DNA of 64,000 nucleotides, taken from NCBI RefSeq assembly GCF_016097555.1, contig NC_054702.1, positions 73,413,933-73,477,932 on the forward strand, in the 5' to 3' direction. This document shows, one piece after another, positions 1 to 9,531 of the stretch (positions are counted from its first letter, which is position 1; every line of letters starts with the position of its first letter). Under the pieces are notes generated by a model. That model did not search any database. It saw only the letters and a list, made by a program, of their open reading frames with translations, and was not told the DNA's origin. The DNA is from Gigantopelta aegis. Lineage: Eukaryota > Mollusca > Gastropoda > Neomphalida > Peltospiridae. The position numbers were made by a program, and so were the translations under genes.

Positions 1-239
1 AATTAATATTTTATAAACTGTTAGTAAAACTTTCAAAGTTTAGTTTGTATACTAGTAACACATTAATCATGTACATATTTTTTAAATAAACAATACTAAA
101 GTAGACAATGAACGTTTTCACTTCTTAATTTTTCGTGTTAAAATCGACAAATTCAAATAAATATTCTTTCGTTTGGAAAGGGTAAAGTTAGTGGGGGGTT
201 GTTTAACGACATCAAAGTTAGAGCATATTGATTTAATAA

Positions 240-300
240 TCAGACGATGCCATACAATCGTAAATAAAATGTGTTGAGTGCGTCGTTAAAACAAAACATA
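240..300 (+). mobile_element. SINE 3' tail fragment
   Basis: The 3' end of the common SINE of this window: a decayed version of the 'gccatataaccgtaaat' block, then 'aaaatgtgttgagtgcgtcg' and 'ttaaa'. Only the tail is present, with no tRNA-like head. The same tail ends the full copy at 8710-9111. Confidence 0.75.
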
Positions 301-377
301 TTCTATCCTTCCTTCCATCTGCTGTTGGATGTCTAACATTTGACATATAATCTTAGAGAGGAATCGGGTGCATGTAC

Positions 378-406
378 GGGGGGGGGGGGGGGGGGGGGGG
401 GGGGGG
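378..406. repeat. Poly-G tract
   Basis: An uninterrupted run of 29 G. It is one of several G or C runs over 20 bases in this window, and its true length is uncertain because such runs are hard to sequence. Confidence 0.95.
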
Positions 407-542
407 TATTGGAGGTCGAAACCCTTAATTGCCCAAGCTTAACAAAAATTTAAATGTATTTTCTTGGGGACCATGGCCCCATATAAACTTCGCTCAACAC
501 AGTCTACATCCCCAACCCCGCTGAAATCCATGCACACGCACC

Positions 543-671
543 TTGGAAACCCGCTACAATTTTTTTTTAGCAAGGGATCGTTTATATGTACCATCCCACA
601 GACAGGATATCACATACTATGGTCTTTTATATACCCGCCGATGGGGATCGCTCCTAGACTGACCGCGCATT
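543..671 (-). mobile_element. SINE family B fragment, antisense
   Basis: The reverse complement matches the body and tRNA-like head of the SINE at 16860-17182: a poly-purine-interrupted 'gcaaggga' block, 'ccatcccacagacagga', a decayed middle, and a B-box region ending in 'gaccgcgcat'. The middle is deleted and the 3' tail is missing. Confidence 0.65.
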
Positions 672-993
672 AAAAAAAAAAACCCACCTTTTTAAGTCTA
701 AGTAATGAATAAAAATAAAATATAGTCTTGAAAAATGTTACGTAAATCTACGATATAAGACGACCCCTCAATCATGATAGTTAAATTAGTTAAAAAATTG
801 CGAAATCTCACGTGATCTCTTGTTGGGGAATTCCACACTTGTGAAAAAGCCAATGAAAACCGAGATCGGTAGGAGCACGTCAAAAGTGTTCCACTTTCGA
901 AAGACTGGCTTTGTTTTTGACCTGGATAAGCCAGCGTAGTGAAACCAATGCGGAGTGCGGCGTCATATATGCACCAAAAGTAATTTTCTGTTC

Positions 994-2220
994 TATAGAC
1001 GGGTTTTTCCGATTGTCGCCCAGCAGTTTATGACGTTGCCGATAGATGGCGTAACCGTACAGCCGCCATTAAGGGAGTGAAATTTACGCAACAATAACAT
1101 GTGACGGCATTGCAACTGGGTGCAATTTCAGTCTTTATGGCTTTTTTGGAAAGTTTTGCAAAAGCAAAAGCAGTCTCACGGATAATTCAATCTTATTTAA
1201 AGATTGTATATTCATATAAATATCGGTGGAAATCTGTGAATGATTAAAAACATAAATAATAAAGCACCTATATACGCCAATACAAAAGCATAGCGAATAA
1301 ATTAAACACTCGCAAGTGTAAATAACTTTGATGGTTATTAAGTGAAACTTTACTGAATACACCCTAAAATATAGAAAAGTATTTCAATTATGTACATTTG
1401 TAGAAAACGTGGTGTACCATTTAAAAAAAAAGACTGACCTGAGATCTAGAATAGATGTCAACGTTTAGCTGTTACTGTCATTAGCTCTGGGATATTCCAG
1501 ATGTGGTCACATGTGGTCACATGTGGTTGAAGTGGGGCGTAGTTAACACTGCCAAATATTTATCTTAATTATTTTTATTTTTTATTTTTTATATACATAC
1601 GAGTTATTATAATGTTAAATGTGTTCGATAAAATGATAAATAAATAATTTACTGATGTAACACGCATGCATGCCACACAAAAAATCACACAGATCTATTT
1701 CGTCTAATTTTTAAATAATTATTTTTTATTATTATTATTTTTATTATTATTATTAATAACTAAATAACTAAATAATAATAATAATAATAAAAATAAATAA
1801 ATAAATAAAATTATTTATTTATTTATTTGTTATTATTTTATAATTATAATATATATTTTTAAAAATTATTATCTTTTGTTTGTTGGAAAAACAAAATAAA
1901 TCATCCACAATATACAACACTAAATTACCCCGAAAATTAGTCATAACATTTCCTATATGCTAGTTTTAATGATTAATACACTTCCACCAACGTTGATATG
2001 AATCTACTATCTTTAAATGAGGTTGTATTATTCGACATACTGGTTTTGCTTTCACAAAATATACTAAAATGGTAATAAATACTGAAAATGCACCCAGATG
2101 CAATGCCTTCACATGTTATTATTGTGCGAGTTTAACTCCCTTAATGGCGGACCGATCACGTGATTCTAAACATGGCCGCGCACAGTACTTTGACGTCACT
2201 GACCAATAAACCCGTCTATA
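994..2220. mobile_element. Non-autonomous element with long terminal inverted repeats
   Basis: The outer ends are 'tatagacgggttt' on the left and its reverse complement on the right. Matching arms cover about 994-1131 and 2081-2220, sharing 'gccgccattaagggagt', 'aacatgtga' and 'gcattgca'. The 1.2-kb interior is AT-rich (a TAA/TTA-rich stretch at 1690-1870) with no credible coding frame. The palindromic TATA at each tip prevents a firm target-site call. It is probably a decayed DNA transposon derivative of unknown superfamily. Confidence 0.65.
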
Positions 2221-3810
2221 TGCTTAAATAATAAATATATTCCGGATACTGCCGCTTTAAAAGATCCCTGTTAGAATTTGTTTTCAATTATTATATTCGA
2301 TCTGCAAAAGGTATGCTACATTTTTGTACCTCTATTGTAGTGAATAATATTCATAATCCATTCATAATAATTGTAAATAATTTTGAGTGTATAAATTGTG
2401 TTAATTATGTATCAATTCATTAAAAAAATTATATTTTACAAACTATTCACTGGTATAAACGTAATGCCTATCAGTATCGACATCAAGTTTTAGCGATGTG
2501 TGTTGATAAAACACGGACCGGACCAGAATGCTTGACAAATTGAATTTTTCCTTTTAAAAAAATATTAAACTAAGTGTTCGTCAACTGTGCATAGTTAAGA
2601 AACATATATTTTTTCATGTAGTGGCCTTAAAAATGAAAAATGACGAACCGCACATGCGTGTTGCGATACTTTTTGCAAACGCATGCGCCTGAACGCAGTT
2701 AGAAACGTCGCACTCTTTCCTGTTTACCGGAGGGTGTTTCACTTTTGTTTACTAGAATGGATTTGTTTTACATCCACATTGTTGATTTTTTTACGTTAAT
2801 TAATTGTAATCTATTTTGTTTCACGTATTGCAGCTGGAAAATGTAGAATAATATTTCCGTAAATATCGTATTCGTGTTTTTCTCGTTAGGTGAACGCAGT
2901 TTAGGGAAAATCGTGTTGCTCCTAATAAAATTGATGGATCTAGTTTCAGGAGAACGTATAGATTATATAAACAGAATATACAGCTATAACGATACTAGCC
3001 TTATTTTTCATAGATCTCGGTCGCTTTTTTCCAGAGCTGATGTTAAATCTTGATTTGTGGTAACATAATCATAATGTGAATCAATATTGGAATGAATCCA
3101 CCCTGTTTTCACCAGGAGAACGGTACAAAGCGCTGCAACTCTGGATTGCGTTCAGTGACAATAATGTTGGATGGTGGTAAAACGCGGACGGGAACGGAAC
3201 AAACCGGAATCTGATATCTAAGGTCAACGACAGTTTCCTTGACATCATTACTTGTTAAATATTGTTACAAGTATACAAATTATAATTGTGCTAGGATATT
3301 GTAACCATTATAACATGTATTGTTGTTGTTTTTTGTTGTTGTTTTTTTCTTTTCTTGATGTTGATATTATTATTGTCTGTATTTAATTCATATACGGAAA
3401 TACATGAATTGAATTGAAAATTGAATTGTTTTGGCTCGTACACAATGAATATAGCATAGCTTACCGTAATTTCACTTGAAATCCATATTTCGTAAAAGGT
3501 ACAATTTTTTAATCAGAAGATTGTTTTCAAACACATTCAGGTGCACTAGTAATTTTCAAGCAAAAATATTTTCAATAGCAAATTTGCATTGGAATTTGTC
3601 CAGCATTCTTAAAACGGAAACGTCATGTACCCAGTTTATGATTATTGTTGTAAAGAGATGCAAAGTGACGTTATTGGAATACTGATGTCATTCGAATTCA
3701 AAATTAGGTATATTATTACAATGCTTCGCCACATTCAAATAAAAACTGGTCTATTAACCTTGACCCTTGTCAAATTTCTATAACAAGCAGACAAGGCTGT
3801 TTAAAACAAA
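2221..3810. other. Noncoding stretch upstream of the SAM-HECT relic
   Basis: AT-rich sequence of about 1.6 kb. I see no domain-bearing reading frame, RNA gene or recognisable repeat. Confidence 0.5.
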
Positions 3811-3938
3811 TTGAATATTCCAGAAAAAAATGTTGAATATTCCAGAAAAAAAGTTGAATATTCTAGAAGAAAAAAGTTGAATATTCAAGAAAAAACCTTG
3901 AATATTCAAGAAAAAATCTTGAATATTCAAGAAAAAAG
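3811..3938 (+). promoter_or_regulatory. Array of six heat-shock-element-like motifs
   Basis: Six tandem copies of a 21-23 bp unit, each containing GAA-nn-TTC-nn-GAA. The motif starts at 3813, 3835, 3856, 3879, 3900 and 3921 as GAATATTCCAGAA, GAATATTCTAGAA or GAATATTCAAGAA. Three alternating nGAAn pentamers are the known binding site of the heat-shock factor trimer. The array ends about 105 bp before the first ATG of the downstream gene, which is promoter distance. It could instead be a chance minisatellite with an A-rich spacer, but the pentamer phasing is kept in all six copies. Confidence 0.6.
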
Positions 3939-4043
3939 TTTACTAGAATCTTTTCAATATAGATTAATTTAAAGGCCAGTTAGCACGCTGTATGTACAGC
4001 AGTACCCAGGTTGACTGCTGATGACTGCTGATCAAGAAAGAAG

Positions 4044-4109
4044 ATGGAAGAATTTCTTAGAGATCGAGGAGTCGAAGAAGAAATATTGGAGAAGATTCGT
4101 TCGGAGAAG
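4044..4109 (+). CDS. Exon 1 of the SAM-HECT relic
   Basis: Twenty-two codons from ATG to a GTTTGT donor at 4110, encoding a charged helix start (MEEFLRDRGVEEEILEKI). The ATG is the first after the HSE-like array, and the residues fit the opening helix of a SAM domain. The intron is 868 bp, and exon 2 opens with the expected IDETCI segment in phase 0. No canonical Kozak purine-rich context beyond 'agaagATGG' was needed to choose this start. Confidence 0.6.
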
Positions 4110-4977
4110 GTTTGTTATCAAACAAATATTGATCATGTAATTAAAAATTGATTAAGAATGTAAGGAAATATAATTTAGTTACACTATCATGCTCACAGAA
4201 TGATGTGTTTAACATTGTAAAAATATAGGTATCTGTAAAAACAAAAAAAAACACAAAAAAACAACAACAACAACAAAAAACCCAAAAAACCCCAACAACA
4301 AACAACAACCTCGAACCCCCGACCCACACAGCTGCTGAATTTACGTTTGGGCAAATAATGGCCGCACCCTGGACTGAAACGAAAGCTAAACTTACGATCA
4401 AAACCAATGTATGGAATACACGGTGGTTCAATTGGGAATTACTTATTGGGAAATTCTATGTAGTTGTTGAATAGTTTCATGGTATAATAATAAACTATCC
4501 AAAAACACTGACTTATTGCAAATTGCTTATTTAATCAGTGTTAAGTATCGTTGTGGAAAGTTCTTCTGGGATATGTGAATAAGCAATTCGCAATAAGCAT
4601 TTTGATTGTCCCCACCGGTATTCCATACCAATGCACACACTCTGACAATGCAGTAGATCCCCCTGTAATAACTATACATTTATGCTATATTATTAAATTT
4701 CTGTCATTTCATGAATCTACTACCTCTATCCTATATGCTGTGGAAATAACTTTAGGTGTAGGAGATTAAGATTCTTATGCAGTTGACAATTGTCTAGGGT
4801 GGCCTAAAATACCGAATATGCAAAAAGTGGTGCGATGATGCAATTTTCTTTTTTCAAAATCAGTTTGAAAACAATTTCCCCTGTGGGTCGAGGGTCGTGG
4901 GTGTCGAGGATTTGTTTTACATATATCCTTAAAATATTGTACTGTTGCATTGCATGTTTTTTTGGTTCTATTTACAG

Positions 4978-5205
4978 ATTGATGAAACATGTATTACAAT
5001 GATGAGTGACACCGAGCTTAAACAATATATTCCGAGATATGGTGACATAGTAGCACTGAGAGCATTCTCCAGTACCCCAAAGAGAAAGACAAATGACAAG
5101 AAACTGAGTATTCTGGAGAGATTTCGGATCAAACTTGCTAAATCATCACATACAGAAGATACACCATCGACATCATCATCATCAGCTACTGTGCCTACTC
5201 AGTCA
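4978..5205 (+). CDS. Exon 2 of the SAM-HECT relic (SAM domain, Ser-rich linker)
   Basis: Starts after the acceptor TTTACAG. The first 27 codons finish the SAM-like fold (MMSDTELKQYIPRYGD). A basic segment then follows (PKRKTNDKKL, ERFRIKLAK) and a Ser/Thr-rich tail. The frame hits TAA at 5206 yet keeps family resemblance beyond it, so the stop is likely a mutation or the exon ends slightly earlier. SAM modules of this kind usually mediate protein interaction; no target can be inferred here. Confidence 0.6.
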
Positions 5206-5674
5206 TAATATCCCCAGGCAAACAATGCTAGGAAGCAGACTAAATCGATAACATTGGGCTTGATGCTTTTTGACTACTGGAAAAAATGCTTCACGCAGGT
5301 GAGATCAAAACAAGGATGACCTGGTGCAAGAAGGGAGGAATATTTACTTTCCTAATGGGTTATCGAAGAGCCTCGGTACTGCAACAGGCTATCAGTTCGA
5401 CCTGATGGATTTTGAATGTGTTACGATGGATCCGGGTCTTACAATTCAGCAGGTCTCTGAAATCACAAAGTTGTCGAAATTACGCTTTTATCTGGCTGTC
5501 ACTGCAAAAAACCCTGTCATCAACACAACACATGTCCCCTCGATGGATGTAGTCCCTGCCACCAGCACCACAGATGTCCCTTCGATGGATATAGTCCCTG
5601 TCACCAACACTGCAGATGTTACATTGTTAGATGTATCCAGCGTCATTGATGATTCCCTATTAAGTGAGGTTCGA

Positions 5675-5949
5675 ATGAATGAATGAATGTTTAACGACAC
5701 CCCAGCACGAAAAATATATCGGCTATTGGGTGTCAAACTATGGCAATGCAAACAAATAAAGTGATGATCAACATCAATATCAGAATTCAAGATTTAAATA
5801 AAAACAGTGTAAAGAACTGTGCAAAAATACAAATATCACAGATAGATACGGACTTTTACTCACAATTTCTATTTTGTGCTGTATTGGCCATTCTCAAAGA
5901 GAATGTTACACCCCTGCACCACGGTGGGGTTACAGCACGCGCAAGTGAA
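5675..5949 (-). mobile_element. LINE 3'-end insertion with 13-bp target duplication
   Basis: A 275-bp insertion flanked by direct repeats of 'aagtgaggttcga' (5662-5674 and 5950-5962). On the minus strand it ends with the LINE 3' signature (caccc, 'aatagccgat', 'ctggggtgtcgttaaac') and (attc)n. Its upstream part, from about 5843, is in the opposite orientation: on the plus strand 'gatacggacttttactc' matches LINE sense sequence found near 11450. That is the arrangement left by twin-primed 5' inversion. The segment at 5880-5949 is not matched elsewhere in the window. Confidence 0.8.
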
Positions 5950-6327
5950 AAGTGAGGTTCGATTACACCGGGCTACTATTCAAGAGGACATGGTTAACAT
6001 CTTCAAAAATCGTTCAATAGTGGATACTTCACTGACTGTAACCTTTGTGGATGAGAAGGGGCAAGACCAAAGAAGCGTATACTGCGTTCTGGACGTCATT
6101 CCTCCAGAAGGCAGCGGAAGGAGATACACAACGGGTGCCATGCCTGACACCAAACTATGGCATGGAAGAATGGATGGCTCTAGGAAGAATCCTCCTGAAA
6201 GGGATGAATAACCACGGGCACTTCCCAGTACAACTCTCCATGGCCTTCATCACAGCAGTAGTCCACGGCGAAGCAGCAGTTACGACTGGGAAATACTGCT
6301 CACCAACAAAGAAAGCATGGAAATGAA

Positions 6328-7350
6328 CCCAGCTTGAATTTAAACTACAGGTTACATGTTGGTTGAAGTCAAACTAACAGTTTTTCATTTATTCTTAGTA
6401 AAACACTATGATTTGTTCTAGATGATATCCAACTAATTAGCGATTTTGTATTATTGTTTACTATGGAACGTGTTACATGTGTCATTACATTTATGATGCT
6501 AGTAGGCTATACATCAGATATAAAATACTTGGTTTTGTTATTCACCAACGAATGTTTGGCCATGGCATTGGACCGTGGTTATTTTTACATGGGAATTTAT
6601 CATCTCTTTGTTGTGTGATAAGTTGTTCAACTTGTTGGAGTTTTGAGAATAAAAATGATAAAATAGGCTATATGGTATTACTATGTTTTGAATAATAAGC
6701 CATTAATTTATGTTGGTAAGTAACAGCACCATACTCATGCGAATGTAAGCTGATGTCACAAGTCAAGGGTACTAATATAAGAACCATATTATATTTTAGA
6801 ACATTTATTGTAAATACTTGGGTAATTGAGAATATATTGTTGAACTGTGTGTCATAGCTTGCTACGGCAAATTATATTTTATACTGTAATCACTAGCAGA
6901 GGTGTTTGTAAAGAACTTGGGCTTGGGCTTACATTGGTGAACACTTTTGTTTGTGAGTGAAGCATGCATAGTGGGGATATAGTTGGGAGATGTAATGAGT
7001 TGTGGGCAGTCACATAACGTTCTTGAGAGAGAAACTGTGTGTTAAGATATTGTGAAATATTTTATTCTGTATAACTCTGGGTTGATGACAACCGTAAGTA
7101 GATTTTGTTTGTTTGTTGTATAACTGTGGTATACTATTGTGTATATGTGTTAGTAGTTGTATGTAACGTCATTGCAAAACAAAAGTCTTAAGTAAATCTG
7201 ATTTATGTAATATTTAAGACACTTGTGAAGTGCGGACATTATATTAAGAGAAAATTGTCTAACATCTGATATGGTAATATAAATATTACATGGTTTTGAT
7301 TAGGGTATATTGTATTTCAGTGTATTTGTGTATTGGGTCCTGGTGATGAC
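6328..7350. other. Noncoding stretch
   Basis: AT-rich sequence downstream of the SAM-HECT relic. No further HECT motif, RNA gene or known repeat is visible. Confidence 0.5.
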
Positions 7351-7359
7351 GAACGTAGA

Positions 7360-7800
7360 TGATGTATTCTGGGAGTTGGCGAAGAGTGAGTCTGGTGAAT
7401 GGCGGTGGTGATAATGGTGAACAGAGAAGATGATCAGTGAATGATCGTGACGACGGTGTCAATGATTTTGGCGAACGACGAAGGTGATCTGTGAATGATC
7501 CTGACAAAGAGTGTTGATGATTCGGGTGAATGATGGTGGTAATACTGGTGAATGGAGGAGATGATCAGTGAAGGATCGTGATGAGGGTACCAATGATTAT
7601 GGTGAACTGAGATGATCAGTGAATGACCGTGACGAGGGGGTTAGTGATTCTGGTGAACGACAGGGGTATTAATAGTAAACGACAACGGTGATCAGTGAAT
7701 GATCATTATGAGGTGTGATGATTCTAGTGAATGATAATAATGATAATGGGAAATGGTGAAGATGATCAGTGAATGATCATGACAAGGATGACGATGAGGG
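7360..7800 (+). repeat. Degenerate minisatellite
   Basis: Repeated 'gatgatcagtgaatgatcgt' phrases occur near 7430, 7560, 7610, 7690 and 7760, alternating with 'gattctggtgaac' and 'aatggtga' phrases, giving irregular units of roughly 50-80 bp. Apparent open frames here are products of the repeat. Confidence 0.7.
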
Positions 7801-8241
7801 TGACTTATGATGATGAATTGTGAAATGTGATGAATAGTGGAAGACAGACATTTTAGTATTATTTTGTGGTTAAAAGATTTTTACTCTATTTAATAGTGAT
7901 TCATAGTTTAATTTACATGTGATATGTGTTACATGCGTGAAAGTGCAATATGTATTGGTTGGGAGGGAAGTGTTATGTAAATAAATGTGTATGAATGATT
8001 CCTGAGTTGTCATCTTGTTTCTTTTGGGATACCGACCCGTGACAGCTGATATGTCTATAATTAAATTTCTGTTACTGCTACTGTTTTCGATTAATGTAAA
8101 AATTATGTCGTCAGGGGACGTCATATGTGATGACGTCATTTTATATGGGCAAGTTGTCTTAATGAGCGTTATTGTTTATTAATAAAAAATAATTCAAAAT
8201 AAAGTATGACGTTTTAGTGTTATTATTAGCATGTATGATTG

Positions 8242-8325
8242 AAATTTTTTGACGTCCAATAGCCGATGATAAGATAAAAAAAATCAATGTGCTCTAGTGG
8301 CGTCGTTAAATAAAACAAACTTTAC
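8242..8325 (+). mobile_element. SINE tail fragment (second tail type)
   Basis: 'gacgtccaatagccgatgat', then 'aagataaaaaaaatcaatg', then 'tgctctagtggcgtcgttaa' and 'ataaaaca'. This tail type also ends the antisense SINE at 10933-11337. Confidence 0.75.
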
Positions 8326-8709
8326 TTTTGATTCAAATTTAATTATAAGTATTGTTTGTTATTTCTTTTACGTTCATCTGGGTATGAACAAAACAAAAAA
8401 ATCATCCGCAAACTTAAATAACTGTGGGTACATGTGGCTATATCGTAGATCTTTTGTTATGTTGAGGATTGACAGTTTCAGAAATTAATATGTGTACAAG
8501 CTATCAACATTTATCATATAGTACTCCAGTGACAAGTTGCTTCTGACAGTTACTGTACTTGGAAATGGTCAATGCAATTATGAGTTTAAAGCCAAAAGTC
8601 ATGCAGCTATTTTGCAGAATATTTTTCTTTCATTACATATACAGGAGTATGATACATAAATACATGAATCACAGACACTCTTGAGATTTTGAAGTGATGA
8701 GAATAATAT

Positions 8710-9071
8710 ACCGGCCTCGGTGGCGTCGTGGTTAGGCCATCGGTCTACAGGCTGGTAGGTACTGGGTTTGGATCCCAGTCGAGGCATGGGATTTTTAATC
8801 CAGATACGAACTCCAAACCCTGAGTGAGTGCTCCGCAAGGCTCAGTGGGTAGGTGTAAACCACTTGCACCGACCAGTGATCCATAACTGGTTCAACAAAG
8901 GCCATGGTTTGTGCTATCCTGCCTGTGGGAAGCGCAAATAAAAGATCCCTTGCTGCTGATCGGAAGAGTAGCCCATGTAGTGGCGACAGCGGGTTTGCTC
9001 TCAAAATCTGTGTGGTCCTTAACCATATGTCTGACGCCATATAACCGTAAATAAAATGTGTTGAGTGCGTC

Positions 9072-9102
<31 letters not shown>

Positions 9103-9111
9103 TGTTTTATT
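8710..9111 (+). mobile_element. Full-length SINE family A with 15-bp target duplication
   Basis: The head 'ccggcctcggtggcgtcgtg' carries an A-box-like 'tggcgtcgtggttagg' and a B-box-like 'gggtttggatccc', so it is tRNA-derived with an internal RNA polymerase III promoter. The body contains 'cacttgcaccgaccagtga' and 'cccttgctgctgatcgg'. The tail is 'gccatataaccgtaaat', 'gttgagtgcgtcgtt' and poly-A. Flanking direct repeats are 'tgatgagaataatat' at 8695-8709 and 9112-9126, so this copy was inserted by target-primed reverse transcription. Confidence 0.92.
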
Positions 9112-9246
9112 TGATGAGAATAATATGAATTTTTCTAAATATCGTGACCGAAAAGAACAATGTGGAAAAATAGGATCAATGGCCATGTAGGTTACTGGAC
9201 AACAGCCAGATAAATAACTGATGAAAAACCAAAGATCACATGTAAA

Positions 9247-9531
9247 TAAACAACATGTGGAGTGTAAGCATTTTTGAGCAACTCGAAAAGATTTATTTGG
9301 ACATAGAAATGTGACTCATTTCGATTCCATCTAGAACTTTTATTGCAGTTTTTACGTGATACTGTCTTTTATTCTACATTTTAATTTTATATATCTGTGA
9401 TATTTGTATTTTTTTGCAGTTCTTTACACTGTGTTTTTATTTGACTCTTGAATTTTTATATTCATGTTGATCAACATATTTGTTTTGCATTTACCATAGT
9501 TTGACACCCAATAGCCGATGTATTTTTCGTG
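9247..9531 (+). mobile_element. LINE 3' end, 5'-truncated
   Basis: Aligns by eye with 11345-11628: 'aactcgaaaag', 'tttttacgtgatact', 'atatctgtgatatttgta', 'cagttctttaca' and 'tttgacacccaatagccgat'. It stops at 'tttttcgtg', where a second LINE fragment begins directly. Confidence 0.75.

Larger units (their letters stand above)
4044..6327 (+). pseudogene. SAM-domain plus HECT-like gene, broken
   Basis: Exon 1 (4044-4109) begins MEEFLRDRG and ends at a GT donor. Exon 2 starts at 4978 after TTTACAG and completes a SAM-like helical module with the YIPRYGDIVALRAF motif. A serine-threonine tail follows, then an in-frame stop at 5206, a continuing frame (LGLMLFDY, FTQVRSKQG), another stop, and a shifted frame with IYFPNGLSK. 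That FPNG-S module is typical of a repeated metazoan family carrying a G2E3-like HECT region. The HECT-like part (QEDMVNIFKN; then after a one-base shift WTSFLQK, RVPCLTP, GRILLKG, FPVQLS) stops at 6325, with no catalytic-cysteine lobe. A retrotransposon interrupts the frame at 5675-5949. Introns are retained, so this is not a processed copy. Two in-frame stops, two shifts and an insertion make it a pseudogene, possibly recent. Confidence 0.65.

Noticed and set aside
3840..3960. CRISPR-like array from the 21-23 bp repeats
   Set aside because: There are no unique spacers between repeats, the repeat unit is continuous, and the genome is eukaryotic.
4141..4431. Minus-strand frame with a signal-peptide-like start (MNHRVFHTLVLIVSLAFVSV)
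   Set aside because: The rest of the frame is built from an A/C-rich low-complexity tract, it lies in the intron of the SAM-HECT relic, and there is no splice or domain support.
8710..8790. A functional tRNA gene at the SINE head
   Set aside because: A- and B-box-like motifs are present but no acceptor-stem pairing or anticodon arm of a normal tRNA can be drawn, and the element has a full SINE body and target duplications.
8599..9040. Minus-strand frames containing WLRTTQILRANPLSPLHGLL and similar
   Set aside because: They are translations of the SINE at 8710-9111; the same peptides recur wherever that SINE occurs.
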